From an uncultured Draconibacterium sp. (GTDB lineage: Bacteria; Bacteroidota; Bacteroidia; Bacteroidales; Prolixibacteraceae): 64,000 nucleotides of DNA. How positions within the stretch are numbered: the stretch's first letter is position 1; each line of letters opens with the position of its first letter. A program made the position numbers and the translations under genes. The DNA lies in NCBI RefSeq assembly GCF_963675585.1, contig NZ_OY776411.1, positions 67,001 through 131,000 of the forward strand, given 5' to 3'. Below the pieces are notes generated by a model. The model worked only from the letters and a program-made list of their open reading frames with translations, did not search any database and was not told the origin of the DNA. Shown here piece after piece: positions 25,627 through 35,066 of this stretch.

Positions 25627-26958
25627 TTATACCACACCCGGCAAACTGATTCCTTTTATTTTTCGGTACAAATCGAGAGCAAAAACATCGGTCATTCCGG
25701 CAACAAAATCAACCACCGACTGGATTTTAAAATAGGCCGTTTCTTCTGTTGTTTTGTATTGTTCGGGCAGCAAGGAAAGTATTTTTTTGCTATAGGTTTC
25801 TTTCGGATTCATTATGGCTTCTACAAATTCTTCGAGCAAAGTGCCAATAATTTTATAACCTGCAATTTCAATTTCCACTACCGAACGATGCCCATAGACT
25901 TCTTTTATCGAAATTTTCTGCACCTTTTTCATGGCAGCCGCTTGTTGCTCCGGTAGCCTGTCGATTAAACTCTCTTTAAACACACCTCCTAAAATGGCTT
26001 CCTGGCTGGCTTCAAAAATAGCTGTGCAGGAGTAAATTAAACTACCAATAACAATGGCTCTTAAATAACTTACCTGTTCGTTTTTATCGGTAACATTCTG
26101 AAGCGTTTTTTCAAAGCCGGCCAGCTTTTCGCCTTCGGTAAGCGGATCATAAAAATTCAGAAACAGCTCTTTAATCTGATTGTAACTTAAAATCCCCAAT
26201 TTAAAGGCATCCTCCAAATCCATTATCTGGTAACAAATATCGTCGGCCGCCTCAACTAAATAAACCAGGGGATGACGCGCGTATCCACGTTCAGCATTTT
26301 TCGGAATTCCAAGTTCGTTTGCAATGTTGTAGTAGTTTTCTTTATCCGATTGAAAAAAACCAAATTTTGGTTTTGTGGCTTCCGTCGACTCAAAAGGGTA
26401 TTTTACAATACTTGCCAAAGTAGAATAAGTAAGTGCAAAACCGCCGGCGCGTTTCCCGTTAAACTGATGAGTTAACGTTCGAAAAGCATTGGCATTCCCG
26501 TCAAAAAGAACAAAGTCTTTCCATTGGGCTTCGCTTAATTCGCTTTTGTATTTTTGTCCGGCTCCCTTTTCAAAAAAATTTGAAATGGCCGCTTCGCCCG
26601 AATGCCCAAAAGGCGGATTTCCCAGATCGTGCGCAAAACAGGCAGTCGACACAATTGTTCCGATTTCAGATACAAATGGATTTTCGGGATATTGTTGCAT
26701 TAGTTTTTCGCTTAAAATAGTACCCAGCGATCGTCCAACACTGGCAACTTCCAAACTATGCGTTAAACGGTTGTGTACAAAAATGTGCTCGGGCAAAGGA
26801 AACACCTGCGTTTTATTTTGCATCCTTCTGAAAGGCGATGAAAAAATCAGGCGGTCGTAATCGCGTTGAAACTGGGTTCGGTCTTCGTGCGCTGCCGATA
26901 ATTTTTGATTTGAGCTTCCCAAACGTTTTGTTGAGAGTAAATTATTCCAATCCATCAT
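25627..26958 (-). CDS. dgt: Deoxyguanosinetriphosphate triphosphohydrolase (dGTPase)
   Basis: Hydrolyses dGTP (or other dNTPs) to nucleoside and triphosphate, controlling dNTP pools and limiting phages in some bacteria. 443 aa HD-domain protein. The N-terminus has RFRR-like RLIFSSPFRRMQNKTQ; the metal site is built from HNRLTHSLEVA and CFAHDLGNPPFGHSGE, then DDICYQIMDLEDA. The opening LLSTKRLG is typical of the Bacteroidota branch. No accessory defence gene sits beside it. Confident of family. Confidence 0.94.
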   Translation of the reverse strand: MMDWNNLLSTKRLGSSNQKLSAAHEDRTQFQRDYDRLIFSSPFRRMQNKTQVFPLPEHIFVHNRLTHSLEVASVGRSLGTILSEKLMQQYPENPFVSEIGTIVSTACFAHDLGNPPFGHSGEAAISNFFEKGAGQKYKSELSEAQWKDFVLFDGNANAFRTLTHQFNGKRAGGFALTYSTLASIVKYPFESTEATKPKFGFFQSDKENYYNIANELGIPKNAERGYARHPLVYLVEAADDICYQIMDLEDAFKLGILSYNQIKELFLNFYDPLTEGEKLAGFEKTLQNVTDKNEQVSYLRAIVIGSLIYSCTAIFEASQEAILGGVFKESLIDRLPEQQAAAMKKVQKISIKEVYGHRSVVEIEIAGYKIIGTLLEEFVEAIMNPKETYSKKILSLLPEQYKTTEETAYFKIQSVVDFVAGMTDVFALDLYRKIKGISLPGVV

Positions 26959-27041
26959 AATTAAGTGTTCTACTGCGAAAGTAAAAGAATTTCTCTGAAC
27001 TTCGTACTTCCACCAAACAAGCTCAATGACAAATTACCGGA

Positions 27042-28502
27042 TTAGTCGCGCCAGAATGCGGGAGTAAAGATTACAAGCAGGGAATAGATTTCCAAACGTC
27101 CGACAACCATTAATAAGGTTAGAAAGTATTTGGCTCCAACAGGCAAATGTAAAAAGTTGCTTACCGGCCCCACCGTGCCAAATCCGGGACCAATACCCGC
27201 CATGCTGGTTGCAACCGCGCCAAACGAAGTAGCAAGATCTTCCGTCCAGTACATCATTGTAAAGGTGCCAACAACTACAATCAAATAATAAAAGAAAATG
27301 AAAGTAAGTATGTTTTGCACAAATTCGGTTTTTACATGGTTGCTATTGTAACGAATTACTTTAATGGTATTAGGATGGATGATGTCTTTTATAGATTGTT
27401 TAATTTGTTTGTAGGCAATTAAATGCCTGATCACTTTTACACCTCCGCCGGTTGATCCGGAAGAAGCTCCAATCAACATTAAAATACCGATTAAAATAAT
27501 TGCCTGAATGGGCCACTGCAAATAATCGGCGGTGGCAAAACCGGTTGCAGTAATAATTGAAATTACCTGGAAAAACGAACTGCGAAATGCGGGTTCAAAA
27601 CCCAGCTCGCGCTGTTGAAAGAACAACAACAAGGTAATTATTGCACCAACAACAAAAATAATTTTCAGGTACAAACGCAGCTCTTCATTTTTTGAAGCCG
27701 CCCGAAACTTCCCCTTTAACAATTTAAAATGTACGGTAAAGTTAATCCCCGACAACAACATAAAAAAAGCAATTGTGTACTGTATAAACGGAGAGTAACT
27801 TGCAATACTGTCGTTTTTAGTCGAGAAACCTCCCGTAGCAACCGTGGCAAACGAATGGCAGATACTATCGAACAGCGGCATTCCGCCAATCCAAAGAAGG
27901 ATAATTTCGATAAATGTAAGCCCCATATAAATGAGCCACAAATTACGTGCAATGGTTTTAATACGCGTAGAAACCTTTTCGTTGGCAACACTCGAAATCT
28001 CCGAGTAGAACAGGTAAATACCATTTATTTTTAAAAATGGCATAATGGCAATCACCAACACAATAATTCCCATTCCTCCAACCCAGTGGGTTTCGGCGCG
28101 CCAAAACAATATACTTTTAGGAAGCGCTTCAATGTCGGCTAAAATCGACGATCCGGTTGTTGTAAATCCAGAAATAGATTCGAAAAAAGCATTTGTAAAT
28201 TGTGGAATGCTGCCCGTGGTAAGATACGGAAGCGTTCCAACCAGGCCCATTATTACCCAACCCAAACTAACGATTATAAAACTTTCACGTTTCGATGGTT
28301 CAATGTATCGTTGTTTGCGGGTAAGTACATTCAGCCCGATCCCAAACAGCAAAGTTCCAATAAATGTGTAGAAAAAAGTTGGAGCAATGGTTTCGTGGTA
28401 AATAAACGATACAAGAACAGCCAAAAGCATAAAAAGGCTCTCGAATGTTACCACCAGAGAAACAAAATGAAAAATTAAGGGAAGGCTAATTTTTGAAATT
28501 TT
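27042..28502 (-). CDS. trkH: TrkH-type potassium uptake membrane subunit
   Basis: Inner-membrane K+ channel-like transporter. The longest ORF begins at 28547, but the ATG at 28502 (MKISKISLP) starts nearer the first TM helix and gives 486 aa, the family size. Four pore loops are visible with their selectivity glycines: SGFTTTGSSIL, TVATGGFST, TATGFATAD and MAGIGPGFG. The inner regulator TrkA is not in the window. A GASSGSTGGGVKVIR loop before the last pore segment is a family hallmark. Confident of family; start is less certain. Confidence 0.93.
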   Translation of the reverse strand, partial: KISKISLPLIFHFVSLVVTFESLFMLLAVLVSFIYHETIAPTFFYTFIGTLLFGIGLNVLTRKQRYIEPSKRESFIIVSLGWVIMGLVGTLPYLTTGSIPQFTNAFFESISGFTTTGSSILADIEALPKSILFWRAETHWVGGMGIIVLVIAIMPFLKINGIYLFYSEISSVANEKVSTRIKTIARNLWLIYMGLTFIEIILLWIGGMPLFDSICHSFATVATGGFSTKNDSIASYSPFIQYTIAFFMLLSGINFTVHFKLLKGKFRAASKNEELRLYLKIIFVVGAIITLLLFFQQRELGFEPAFRSSFFQVISIITATGFATADYLQWPIQAIILIGILMLIGASSGSTGGGVKVIRHLIAYKQIKQSIKDIIHPNTIKVIRYNSNHVKTEFVQNILTFIFFYYLIVVVGTFTMMYWTEDLATSFGAVATSMAGIGPGFGTVGPVSNFLHLPVGAKYFLTLLMVVGRLEIYSLLVIFTPAFWRD

Positions 28503-28615
28503 CATAAAACTCAAATTGAATGCCATCAACAAATAACACCTTGACAACGAACATACTAATTTATAAAAATGGCAGGATACTTACGTTAGAAATGAACAGC
28601 TAATTACAAGTAATT

Positions 28616-29038
28616 TTAGCTTACATAAGCCGGTGGTGGCAAATTGGTGTAATGTTGTAACAACAAAAATGGAGTTAGTGACTGTTTGCGGTATTCAGCC
28701 AAAACAACATAAGAGGATTGAAACAAGCTTGCATTTCGCCGGTTTCCAATCACCCAGGTTTTTACATCCTGATCTTCTACAATTTCGTCCAATACCGAAA
28801 ACAGTATTCCGTATTCAACACCATTGTTATCCAAACAGCAGTCATCACCTGAAAAACAATTTATCTCAGCAATACCTGTAACGGCATCATTTTGAATACT
28901 TTGCTGTTGCCAAACGGCCAACAAACAAAAAAGCAGAAACAGTATGTTTATGTTTTTCAACCTTTTCAACTGAATATTACAAGGAACAAATGTATAAGGA
29001 ATAAGATTCGCTTGCCCAAAAACAGTGTAATACAACAC
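28616..29038 (-). CDS. Hypothetical small exported protein, start uncertain
   Basis: Up to 140 aa. A hydrophobic segment NINILFLLFCLLAVW (about residues 30-43) looks like a signal peptide, so the true start may be a TTG about 25 codons in (LKRLKNIN). After it come a CFSGDDCC cysteine cluster and a hydrophobic C-terminal half. No family recognised and no clear promoter. It could be a real secreted protein or a chance ORF. Confidence 0.4.
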   Translation of the reverse strand: MLYYTVFGQANLIPYTFVPCNIQLKRLKNINILFLLFCLLAVWQQQSIQNDAVTGIAEINCFSGDDCCLDNNGVEYGILFSVLDEIVEDQDVKTWVIGNRRNASLFQSSYVVLAEYRKQSLTPFLLLQHYTNLPPPAYVS

Positions 29039-29117
29039 AAATTTGAAGTTTATTTAAACATCTGATTTTCGGAAAATCACTGATATCAACCATTTGCTCG
29101 TTAATCCTGAATTACAG

Positions 29118-29816
29118 CTATAAAGTATAAGTTGAATATTGCCGCACCTGCCCCGACAATTCGCGCGCTTTGTTTGCTGTAATTCCGTTTAAACGATCCC
29201 AGAATTTAGGGCCATGATTTTTTATTTCGGTATGCACCAATTCGTGTAAAAGGATGTAATCGATTAATTCAACAGGGAGTTTCATCATTTGCAAATTCAA
29301 ACTTATATTATTTTGCGACGAGCAACTCCCCCAATTCCGGCGGTTATTTCGAATGGTTACCCGGTTGAATTTAAAACCGTTTCGCTGGGCCAAAGTGGCT
29401 AATCTTGCCGGCAACAATCTTTTGGCTTCTATCCGATAGATTTCGGTAAGGTAATGCTCAATAAAATCCTGACCTTCCTGCGAATCAAAATCACGAACTA
29501 CAAGTGTAAGTTCAGGGCCTTTTTTGAAACTCCTGTTTTCGTTTCCTGATATAAACTTAACGGTGTGCAGTTTGGTTTTTAGTTCCGTATTTGGTTCTAT
29601 TCTGGTTTTGCGCAGCTCCATTTTCTGCTGCTGATTGCGAATCCAAAGCTCATTTTTCAGTAAAAAAGCAAGAACTTCGTTAGAAGAAACATAAAAAGGA
29701 TAAGAAACCAACACAGATTTATCGGGTTTTACACTTATCTTTATATTTTTGGAACGCCTGTTCTTAGATAAAGTAACATTTCCGATTTGCTTTAATTGAA
29801 CTACTTGGTTCGACAT
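29118..29816 (-). CDS. YgjP-like (DUF45) zinc metalloprotease
   Basis: 232 aa soluble protein. The N-terminal half is beta-rich (RRSKNIKISVKPDKSVLVSYP). The C-terminal half carries the zinc motif HELVHTEIKNHGPKFW, with HExxH and a downstream His-Gly as in SprT/WSS1-like and YgjP peptidases, preceded by NWGSCSSQNNISLN, a DUF45 hallmark. The fold is that of a single-domain zincin. Physiological substrate unknown. It diverges from the next gene with only about 40 bp between them, so promoters overlap. Confidence 0.9.
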   Translation of the reverse strand: MSNQVVQLKQIGNVTLSKNRRSKNIKISVKPDKSVLVSYPFYVSSNEVLAFLLKNELWIRNQQQKMELRKTRIEPNTELKTKLHTVKFISGNENRSFKKGPELTLVVRDFDSQEGQDFIEHYLTEIYRIEAKRLLPARLATLAQRNGFKFNRVTIRNNRRNWGSCSSQNNISLNLQMMKLPVELIDYILLHELVHTEIKNHGPKFWDRLNGITANKARELSGQVRQYSTYTL

Positions 29817-29856
29817 GCGTTATTATTAGAAAATTTAAAAGTCAAAGATATCAAAC

Positions 29857-30558
29857 ATGGGAAATAAAAAAACCGAGGTTTTTGTAAACCTCACAAAAAA
29901 GGATACAGTTGTAGCTCTGGATGAAAAAATACTACCGGGCAGTTTGGTTTTCGATTCGTTAAATCCATTTCCTGGATACTATCACGAACTACCTACCGAT
30001 GCCAGCTCGATGTACATTTACATGGTACTTGATGCACAATATCCGCTGGAAGACATTTTGCGTGCAACTCAATGTATTGAAAAAGAGTACGATTGGAATT
30101 TTGACGCCGGAAAAGCCTACATTACCATTGGTACAACCAATTTGAATGCGATTCGTGTACGTCACCTTCCGGAACTCGACATGGTTGAAAAAATTCAGGA
30201 AGCATACGCCAAACAAGGCATTAAATTTTTAATGACCAAAAAGCACAAAGGAAAACTGGAAGCTGAAGTTAAAATTGTAAAATTCCTGATATTGGAAGAA
30301 TTGGCTGAAGGTATTTATTTAAATAGCGACGACCATACTTTTGCGTATATCGAAATTCCAAAATATTTAAGCCCGGAAGCATTTACCAAAGTAGCAATGG
30401 ATGTAAAATACAACTGGGACGGACATGAATTTGATGCAGCAAGCGCATCGTTCTACAAAGAAGGCAAACTGTATGAAGTGGTTCGAATTCGTTCTGATAA
30501 AATGGATGTTGACTATTTAAGCAGTATTAAAAAATTATACGCTGACAAAATCAGATAG
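29857..30558 (+). CDS. Unknown cytosolic protein with two internal repeats
   Basis: 233 aa, no signal or TM segment, no recognised family. Two halves resemble each other: about residues 47-115 (SMYIYMVLDAQYPLEDILRA, then a YDWNFDAGKAYI segment and IRVRHLPELDMV) and 160-229 (FAYIEIPKYLSPEAFTKVA, then YNWDGHEFDAASASFY and VRIRSDKMDVDYL). The shared pattern is a strand, a helix, Y-x-W-x-x-x-x-F-D-A-x-x-A, a strand, then a helix. A duplication of an alpha/beta unit is likely. A strong terminator follows. Confidence 0.85.
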   Translation: MGNKKTEVFVNLTKKDTVVALDEKILPGSLVFDSLNPFPGYYHELPTDASSMYIYMVLDAQYPLEDILRATQCIEKEYDWNFDAGKAYITIGTTNLNAIRVRHLPELDMVEKIQEAYAKQGIKFLMTKKHKGKLEAEVKIVKFLILEELAEGIYLNSDDHTFAYIEIPKYLSPEAFTKVAMDVKYNWDGHEFDAASASFYKEGKLYEVVRIRSDKMDVDYLSSIKKLYADKIR

Positions 30559-30576
30559 TAATTATCTTATATAAAC

Positions 30577-30616
30577 AAGAGGTGGTTTGTTCGCATACAA
30601 GTCACCTCTTTTTTTG
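30577..30616 (+). terminator. Terminator after the two-repeat protein gene
   Basis: AAGAGGTG pairs with CACCTCTT (30603-30610), followed by T6. An 18-nt loop. Confidence 0.85.
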
Positions 30617-30705
30617 TAGATTTTTGCAGAGCTCACACTTCCATTCCAATTGCACATTTTTTTAGTAACTTTAGCCAAATAATTACACCCTAATTGGTTA
30701 TTCCA

Positions 30706-31686
30706 ATGGAAAACAAAACTCGGTTATTTCTCATCATCCTAATAACAGCTGTCTTTTCCGGCAGTTTGGTTTTTTTTATTTTTTCGAATAACAAAACAGC
30801 CTCACCGGATAAAACAATTCCGGTTCAAACAGCTGCCGAACAGCCTTCATCAATAAAAGGGACAGTACAACCCGAAAACGAAATTCTTTTGTTAAGCCCC
30901 ACCCGAACCACCGTAAAACAGGCATTTAAAACACCCGGAAGTTGGGTTGAAGAAGGTGAACTAATACTTGAACTGGATAGCAAATCGGTAAAAGAAGACA
31001 TTGAACGTAACCGGTCGCAACTGGCTTCGAAGCGGGTTTCGCTTGAAAAAATTGAATTAAGCAGCAAAAGTATTGAACTGGACCTGGCTTACAACGAAGA
31101 GGTGAAAAGACTGCGCATTACTTCCTTAAAAACAACACTAGCCGACCAGCAAAGAATGCTTGATGCAGGTGGAATTACCCCGGAAAGAATTAACAAAACC
31201 AAACAGGAAATTGCACTTGCCGAAAAAGATCTGGAAACTTTAACTCAAAAAAACTTAATACGTGTAAAACAATTGGCTGCTGATGCCAAAAGCATGCAAC
31301 TCCAAATTGATGCTCAGGAGAAAACCCTGACAGAAAAAAGCGAATTGTTAAACGAATTGAGAATTAAAGCTCCCTCTTCCGGAACCATTCTTGAAATGGC
31401 CACAACCAAAGGGCTCCGTGTTGATGCAGGTAACATTCTGGTTCGAATGTCGGATTTAAGCACATTTAAAGTGGTTGCATCGGCAAATAGCTCGATGGAA
31501 AAAAACATTCAAACCGGAAATCAGGTTGTTGTTATTGTAAACGCTGAGGATGTTAAAGGCGAAATTGGACTAACTACTACAATCAACGAAACAAATACGA
31601 TACAATTTGATGTGCATTTGAAAGCCATTGATCATTCCGACCTCACATTAAATCAGGATGTTGAAATTCAACTGATCGGCAAATAG
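30706..31686 (+). CDS. HlyD-family membrane-fusion protein, orphan
   Basis: 326 aa from MENKTRLF; an ATG four codons earlier is less likely because the N-terminal TM segment (6-26) would then be further in. Lipoyl half-motifs flank a long coiled coil: LLSPTRTTVKQAFKTPGSWV and IKAPSSGTILEMATTKGLRV, with helices of about 100 residues between (ERNRSQLASKRVSLEKIE and following). The last part is a small beta-barrel. No ABC or RND permease adjoins, so export partners are elsewhere. It converges on the next gene. Confidence 0.85.
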   Translation: MENKTRLFLIILITAVFSGSLVFFIFSNNKTASPDKTIPVQTAAEQPSSIKGTVQPENEILLLSPTRTTVKQAFKTPGSWVEEGELILELDSKSVKEDIERNRSQLASKRVSLEKIELSSKSIELDLAYNEEVKRLRITSLKTTLADQQRMLDAGGITPERINKTKQEIALAEKDLETLTQKNLIRVKQLAADAKSMQLQIDAQEKTLTEKSELLNELRIKAPSSGTILEMATTKGLRVDAGNILVRMSDLSTFKVVASANSSMEKNIQTGNQVVVIVNAEDVKGEIGLTTTINETNTIQFDVHLKAIDHSDLTLNQDVEIQLIGK

Positions 31687-31717
31687 CGGATCAGCTTTGG
31701 GATAAAATCAAGAGAAA

Positions 31718-32848
31718 TTATTCTCCCGGAAAATAATCGCGGGTATTTAAAGTTGTCAGGTTATTGGAGTGCGCCCGATCCACTTTTAAAACTGATTGTT
31801 CGTTCACGGTTTCTCCCTTGTACCTATAATTTTTATTTAACGATATTGTATTCAACAGCAGGTTTTTATACTCAACTGTGAAAGAATACGAAACATCCGT
31901 TAAGTAATTTGTGTTCGAACTTCCAATTGCCAATCCTCTTCCCTGTCGGTTATTTTTTGGAGAAACTACTTTCCCTTCAATTTTTAATACTGAATAATCA
32001 ACTTTATTAATTGTAATTTTTCCTGAAAATTGAGAAGCATAATAATCGCCCGAGCCTTCAAAACTTGGATTCTTCTGACTAAATGCAATTACCCAGTATT
32101 CCTTTCCATCAATTGTTGGCTGGCTTTCGAGCGACAATTGATACTCTTCGAGCAAAGCCGGATTTAAAACAGCCGATGCCGAACGTACCCAGTCCAGTTC
32201 CAGCAAATCGTCAATATTAGTCAGGCTGCTTGAAAACCGGTAATCATCGTTGCCTTGTTCTTTGCTTACCGAATATTTTCGCGATGTAAATGCATCCGAT
32301 TTTGAAACTTGCGAATACCCGTTACTATCATACAACAAAACAGAAGCAATTTTTGGACTTTGCACCTGGTCATTCACGGTTCTCTCGTTGCTGTAACTGC
32401 AGTGTAAATTAAAAGGTCCGGCTCCGTAATTGTATTTAATATCTTCCGAAGCCATTCTTAAAATGCGGATCAATACCATGTTTTGCGCGGCAATGTCCAC
32501 TTCATCAACGCCATACGATTGTGCCTGCAATTTTACCACATTAAATGTTTTACTAAAAAGCGTGTTCACCGGAAACTGCTTGTTTTTAAATCCCACTGCC
32601 GAAAAATAAATGGATTTGTCAACCAATTCTTCCGGAATCTTTAATTCAAAATTACCGGCACTATCGCTGGCGGTTCCGTAAAATGTTCCTTCCAAACCAA
32701 TGTTGGTATACGATACCGGGCGGTTACTCGATTCTTCAACTACTTTACCTTTTATGGTATGAACTACTTTACTGCCATCTTGTGCAAAAGTGAAAACCGA
32801 AATGGCGAATACAAATAAAAATATAGTTAATCTTTTCATCATTCTCAT
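31718..32848 (-). CDS. Exported CarboxypepD_reg-like domain protein
   Basis: 376 aa. Signal peptide (MKRLTIFLFVFAISVFTFAQ; an in-frame ATG three codons in, at 32839, is equally possible). Residues about 30-110 form the carboxypeptidase-regulatory-like Ig fold (IKGKVVEESSNRPVSYTNIGL, then SDSAGNFELKIPE), as in many Bacteroidota outer-membrane proteins. The remaining ~260 residues are beta-rich and resemble the DUF5686-type C-terminal region only loosely. Likely surface or periplasmic; function unknown. Confidence 0.82.
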   Translation of the reverse strand: MRMMKRLTIFLFVFAISVFTFAQDGSKVVHTIKGKVVEESSNRPVSYTNIGLEGTFYGTASDSAGNFELKIPEELVDKSIYFSAVGFKNKQFPVNTLFSKTFNVVKLQAQSYGVDEVDIAAQNMVLIRILRMASEDIKYNYGAGPFNLHCSYSNERTVNDQVQSPKIASVLLYDSNGYSQVSKSDAFTSRKYSVSKEQGNDDYRFSSSLTNIDDLLELDWVRSASAVLNPALLEEYQLSLESQPTIDGKEYWVIAFSQKNPSFEGSGDYYASQFSGKITINKVDYSVLKIEGKVVSPKNNRQGRGLAIGSSNTNYLTDVSYSFTVEYKNLLLNTISLNKNYRYKGETVNEQSVLKVDRAHSNNLTTLNTRDYFPGE

Positions 32849-33085
32849 CTAAATTTAAGTTGGCCCGATTTAAATCCGGTCATCAAATCCAACACCATCA
32901 AAAGTACACAAATAAAGCGAAACAACATCGTCCGGGATAAGTCACCCGGTGCCTTTTACTCAATATTCAACAGTACAAATAAGATGCATTTTCAATCCTT
33001 TCAAATTTTTAAAAGATCGAATTAATCGGGTATTATTAATACCAATCATTATTTAATAACGTTGTACTACAGAATTATTATTGTT

Positions 33086-33093
33086 TATCTTTG
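33086..33093 (+). promoter_or_regulatory. Promoter -7 element before the coiled-coil lipoprotein
   Basis: TATCTTTG fits TAnnTTTG exactly and lies 27 bp before the ATG. A TTG at 33062-33064, 21 bp upstream, may be the -33 element. The position rules out the longer ORF start at 33081. Confidence 0.6.
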
Positions 33094-33119
33094 TTTTAAT
33101 CATAAAAAAAAGAATTGGT

Positions 33120-33776
33120 ATGTATCGAAAATATGTAATCATTTTAATTAGTGTTGTTCTTGTATCTCTTTCTTCATGTGTTTCGAAAAAGAAGTTTCTT
33201 GAAATGGAAGCAGGACGTTTAAAAGCGGAAGAATTATCGAGAAAGTTAGATGCCGAAAACAGTGCAAAAGCGGAACGTATTAAAGCTTTGATTGCCGATT
33301 ACGAAGAAATGAAAAATGAGTTGATGGAAAGCAACGCCATGAAAGACCAATACATTTCGGAATTAAAACAGGAAATGCACACATTGTCGCAAGATTTAAA
33401 TAAACAAACTGAATCGTTACAGGAAACCAGTTTTAATCTCGATTTCGAAAAACAACGCTTGAGCAATGCCCTAAACAGCAAAGACCAAAGCATAAAATCG
33501 TTACAAGCTGAAGTAAGCGAGCTGGAAAATGAAGTAAGTGAAAAAAGTTCGCTTATCGATCAGAAAAACTACGACATCGGACAGTTAAAAGAACAGGCTA
33601 TTGTTTTAGACGGAAAAATAAAAACAGGCGAATCGAAGTTGGCTGATTTACAAAAGCAGTTGGACAAATCGAAAGCTGCAGCTGCTACTTTAAAAAACGA
33701 AATGGCAGAAAAAGATGCTTCGATTCAGAAACTACAAAATCAGGTTAGTTTATTAAAAAAAGAGATTGGTCAGTAA
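33120..33776 (+). CDS. Coiled-coil lipoprotein
   Basis: 218 aa from the ATG at 33120. Lipoprotein signal with lipobox LSSC (Cys20). The mature protein is almost entirely a charged coiled coil (EEMKNELMESNAMKDQYISE and following), with heptads of Leu/Ile and Glu/Lys to the C-terminus. It resembles the N-terminal region of Bacteroidota OmpA-family lipoproteins (CVSKKKFLEME), but the OmpA peptidoglycan-binding domain is missing. It may be a periplasmic spacer or a scaffold; no function assigned. Confidence 0.85.
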   Translation: MYRKYVIILISVVLVSLSSCVSKKKFLEMEAGRLKAEELSRKLDAENSAKAERIKALIADYEEMKNELMESNAMKDQYISELKQEMHTLSQDLNKQTESLQETSFNLDFEKQRLSNALNSKDQSIKSLQAEVSELENEVSEKSSLIDQKNYDIGQLKEQAIVLDGKIKTGESKLADLQKQLDKSKAAAATLKNEMAEKDASIQKLQNQVSLLKKEIGQ

Positions 33777-33914
33777 TAATTTTGTTGTTACACAAAAAAA
33801 AACTGCCAATCTGTTTAACAAAATCAACTTATCGTTGTTATATGATTTTAATAATTGGATGGTTTCGCGACCAGAATATTATTGATTGCACACAATGAAA
33901 GTACCCTTTCATTT

Positions 33915-33943
33915 AAAGCCTGGTGTAGAGCCAGGCTTTTTTG
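33915..33943. terminator. Terminator between the lipoprotein and peroxiredoxin genes
   Basis: AAAGCCTGG pairs with CCAGGCTTT, loop TGTAGAG, followed by T's on both strands. It lies between converging genes. Confidence 0.8.
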
Positions 33944-34053
33944 TTTTGATTCGCAGATTAAAGAGAAACAAAGGCATCTGCAGTTGCAAGCTACCTTTGT
34001 TTTTTGCTAACTCTTTAATTCTACTACTATTTCTATAAAAAAAACCACGCTGT

Positions 34054-34779
34054 TTACTTCTCTGCTTTTTTGAACCACATCCGATTACCTACATTGTAAT
34101 ATTCTTGTTCAATTTCAGGATTTTCGGCCAATTGTGCCTTTGTATATGGGAAATGAGGAACCATTACATCGTCTCCTTTTTCCCAGTTGGCGGGAGTTAA
34201 AACCTGAGTTTCGTCGGTAAGTTGTAACGCTTCAACAATGCGCACAATTTCTTCCATATTACGACCTACCTGCATCGGATAAAAATTAATTGAGCGTACT
34301 ACGTCTTTGTCGTCGATAATAAATACACCCCGAATATCTTTGGTTGTGCTGGTAGGTTCGTGAAGCATACCGTAAGTTTTCGAAACTTTTCCATCCGGAT
34401 CTTCAAACAGAGGAAAGTTTATGTGTTGACCGCCCCTGCTTTTGTAGTTCAGTTCTTCCAAATGTGCTTCCCACATTTTATGAACTTCTACTTTATCGGT
34501 GGAAACGATGGCGATCTTTACATTTAACTTATCAAAAGTAGGTTGTAAGTTTGCCAGTTCGAGTAATTCGGAAGAACAAACCGGAGTAAAATCGGCAGGA
34601 TGGCTAAAAAGAATTTTCCAGCTCTTTCCAAAATCGTTCGGGAATTTAATATCTCCCTGTGTAGAATTCGCACTAAAAGTTGGTGCTTTTGATCCAATTA
34701 AAGGAATCTTGTTGCCTTCCGCGAAAATCACTCCTGTGATGAGCGTACAAGCTACTAAAGTTAGCATAATTCGTTTCAT
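34054..34779 (-). CDS. Exported 1-Cys peroxiredoxin (Prx6-like)
   Basis: Thiol peroxidase that would reduce hydrogen peroxide or organic hydroperoxides. 241 aa. A hydrophobic N-terminal segment (MKRIMLTLVACTLITGVIFA) is followed by the peroxiredoxin fold with the active site DFTPVCSSE. The peroxidatic Cys is the only cysteine of the mature protein, so it is a 1-Cys enzyme. The Prx6-type C-terminal arm (TPANWEKGDDVMVPHFP) is present. Prx6 homologues are usually cytosolic, so export to the periplasm is notable. The reductant there is unknown. Confidence 0.9.
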   Translation of the reverse strand: MKRIMLTLVACTLITGVIFAEGNKIPLIGSKAPTFSANSTQGDIKFPNDFGKSWKILFSHPADFTPVCSSELLELANLQPTFDKLNVKIAIVSTDKVEVHKMWEAHLEELNYKSRGGQHINFPLFEDPDGKVSKTYGMLHEPTSTTKDIRGVFIIDDKDVVRSINFYPMQVGRNMEEIVRIVEALQLTDETQVLTPANWEKGDDVMVPHFPYTKAQLAENPEIEQEYYNVGNRMWFKKAEK

Positions 34780-35066
34780 AATTGTAAAATATTAAATGAT
34801 TGCACCAGCAAGTTACGACCGTGAAATCGCCCAAATATATGCTGAACAACATATAATCTTTTCTCAAGGATTAATTGCTTGTATGTATTACACGACACCT
34901 CAACAAAGGAAATATCAGATTAAAAGACTTTTTTGTATTTTACCTATCGATTTGACTATTTTAAGGGGCAAATAGTTATAATATGAAAGTTTAAAAAATA
35001 TAAATATAAATACCTATTAGTATTCTATTAACAATTATTTCATTTTCTGTCGAACATTCTGTTCGA

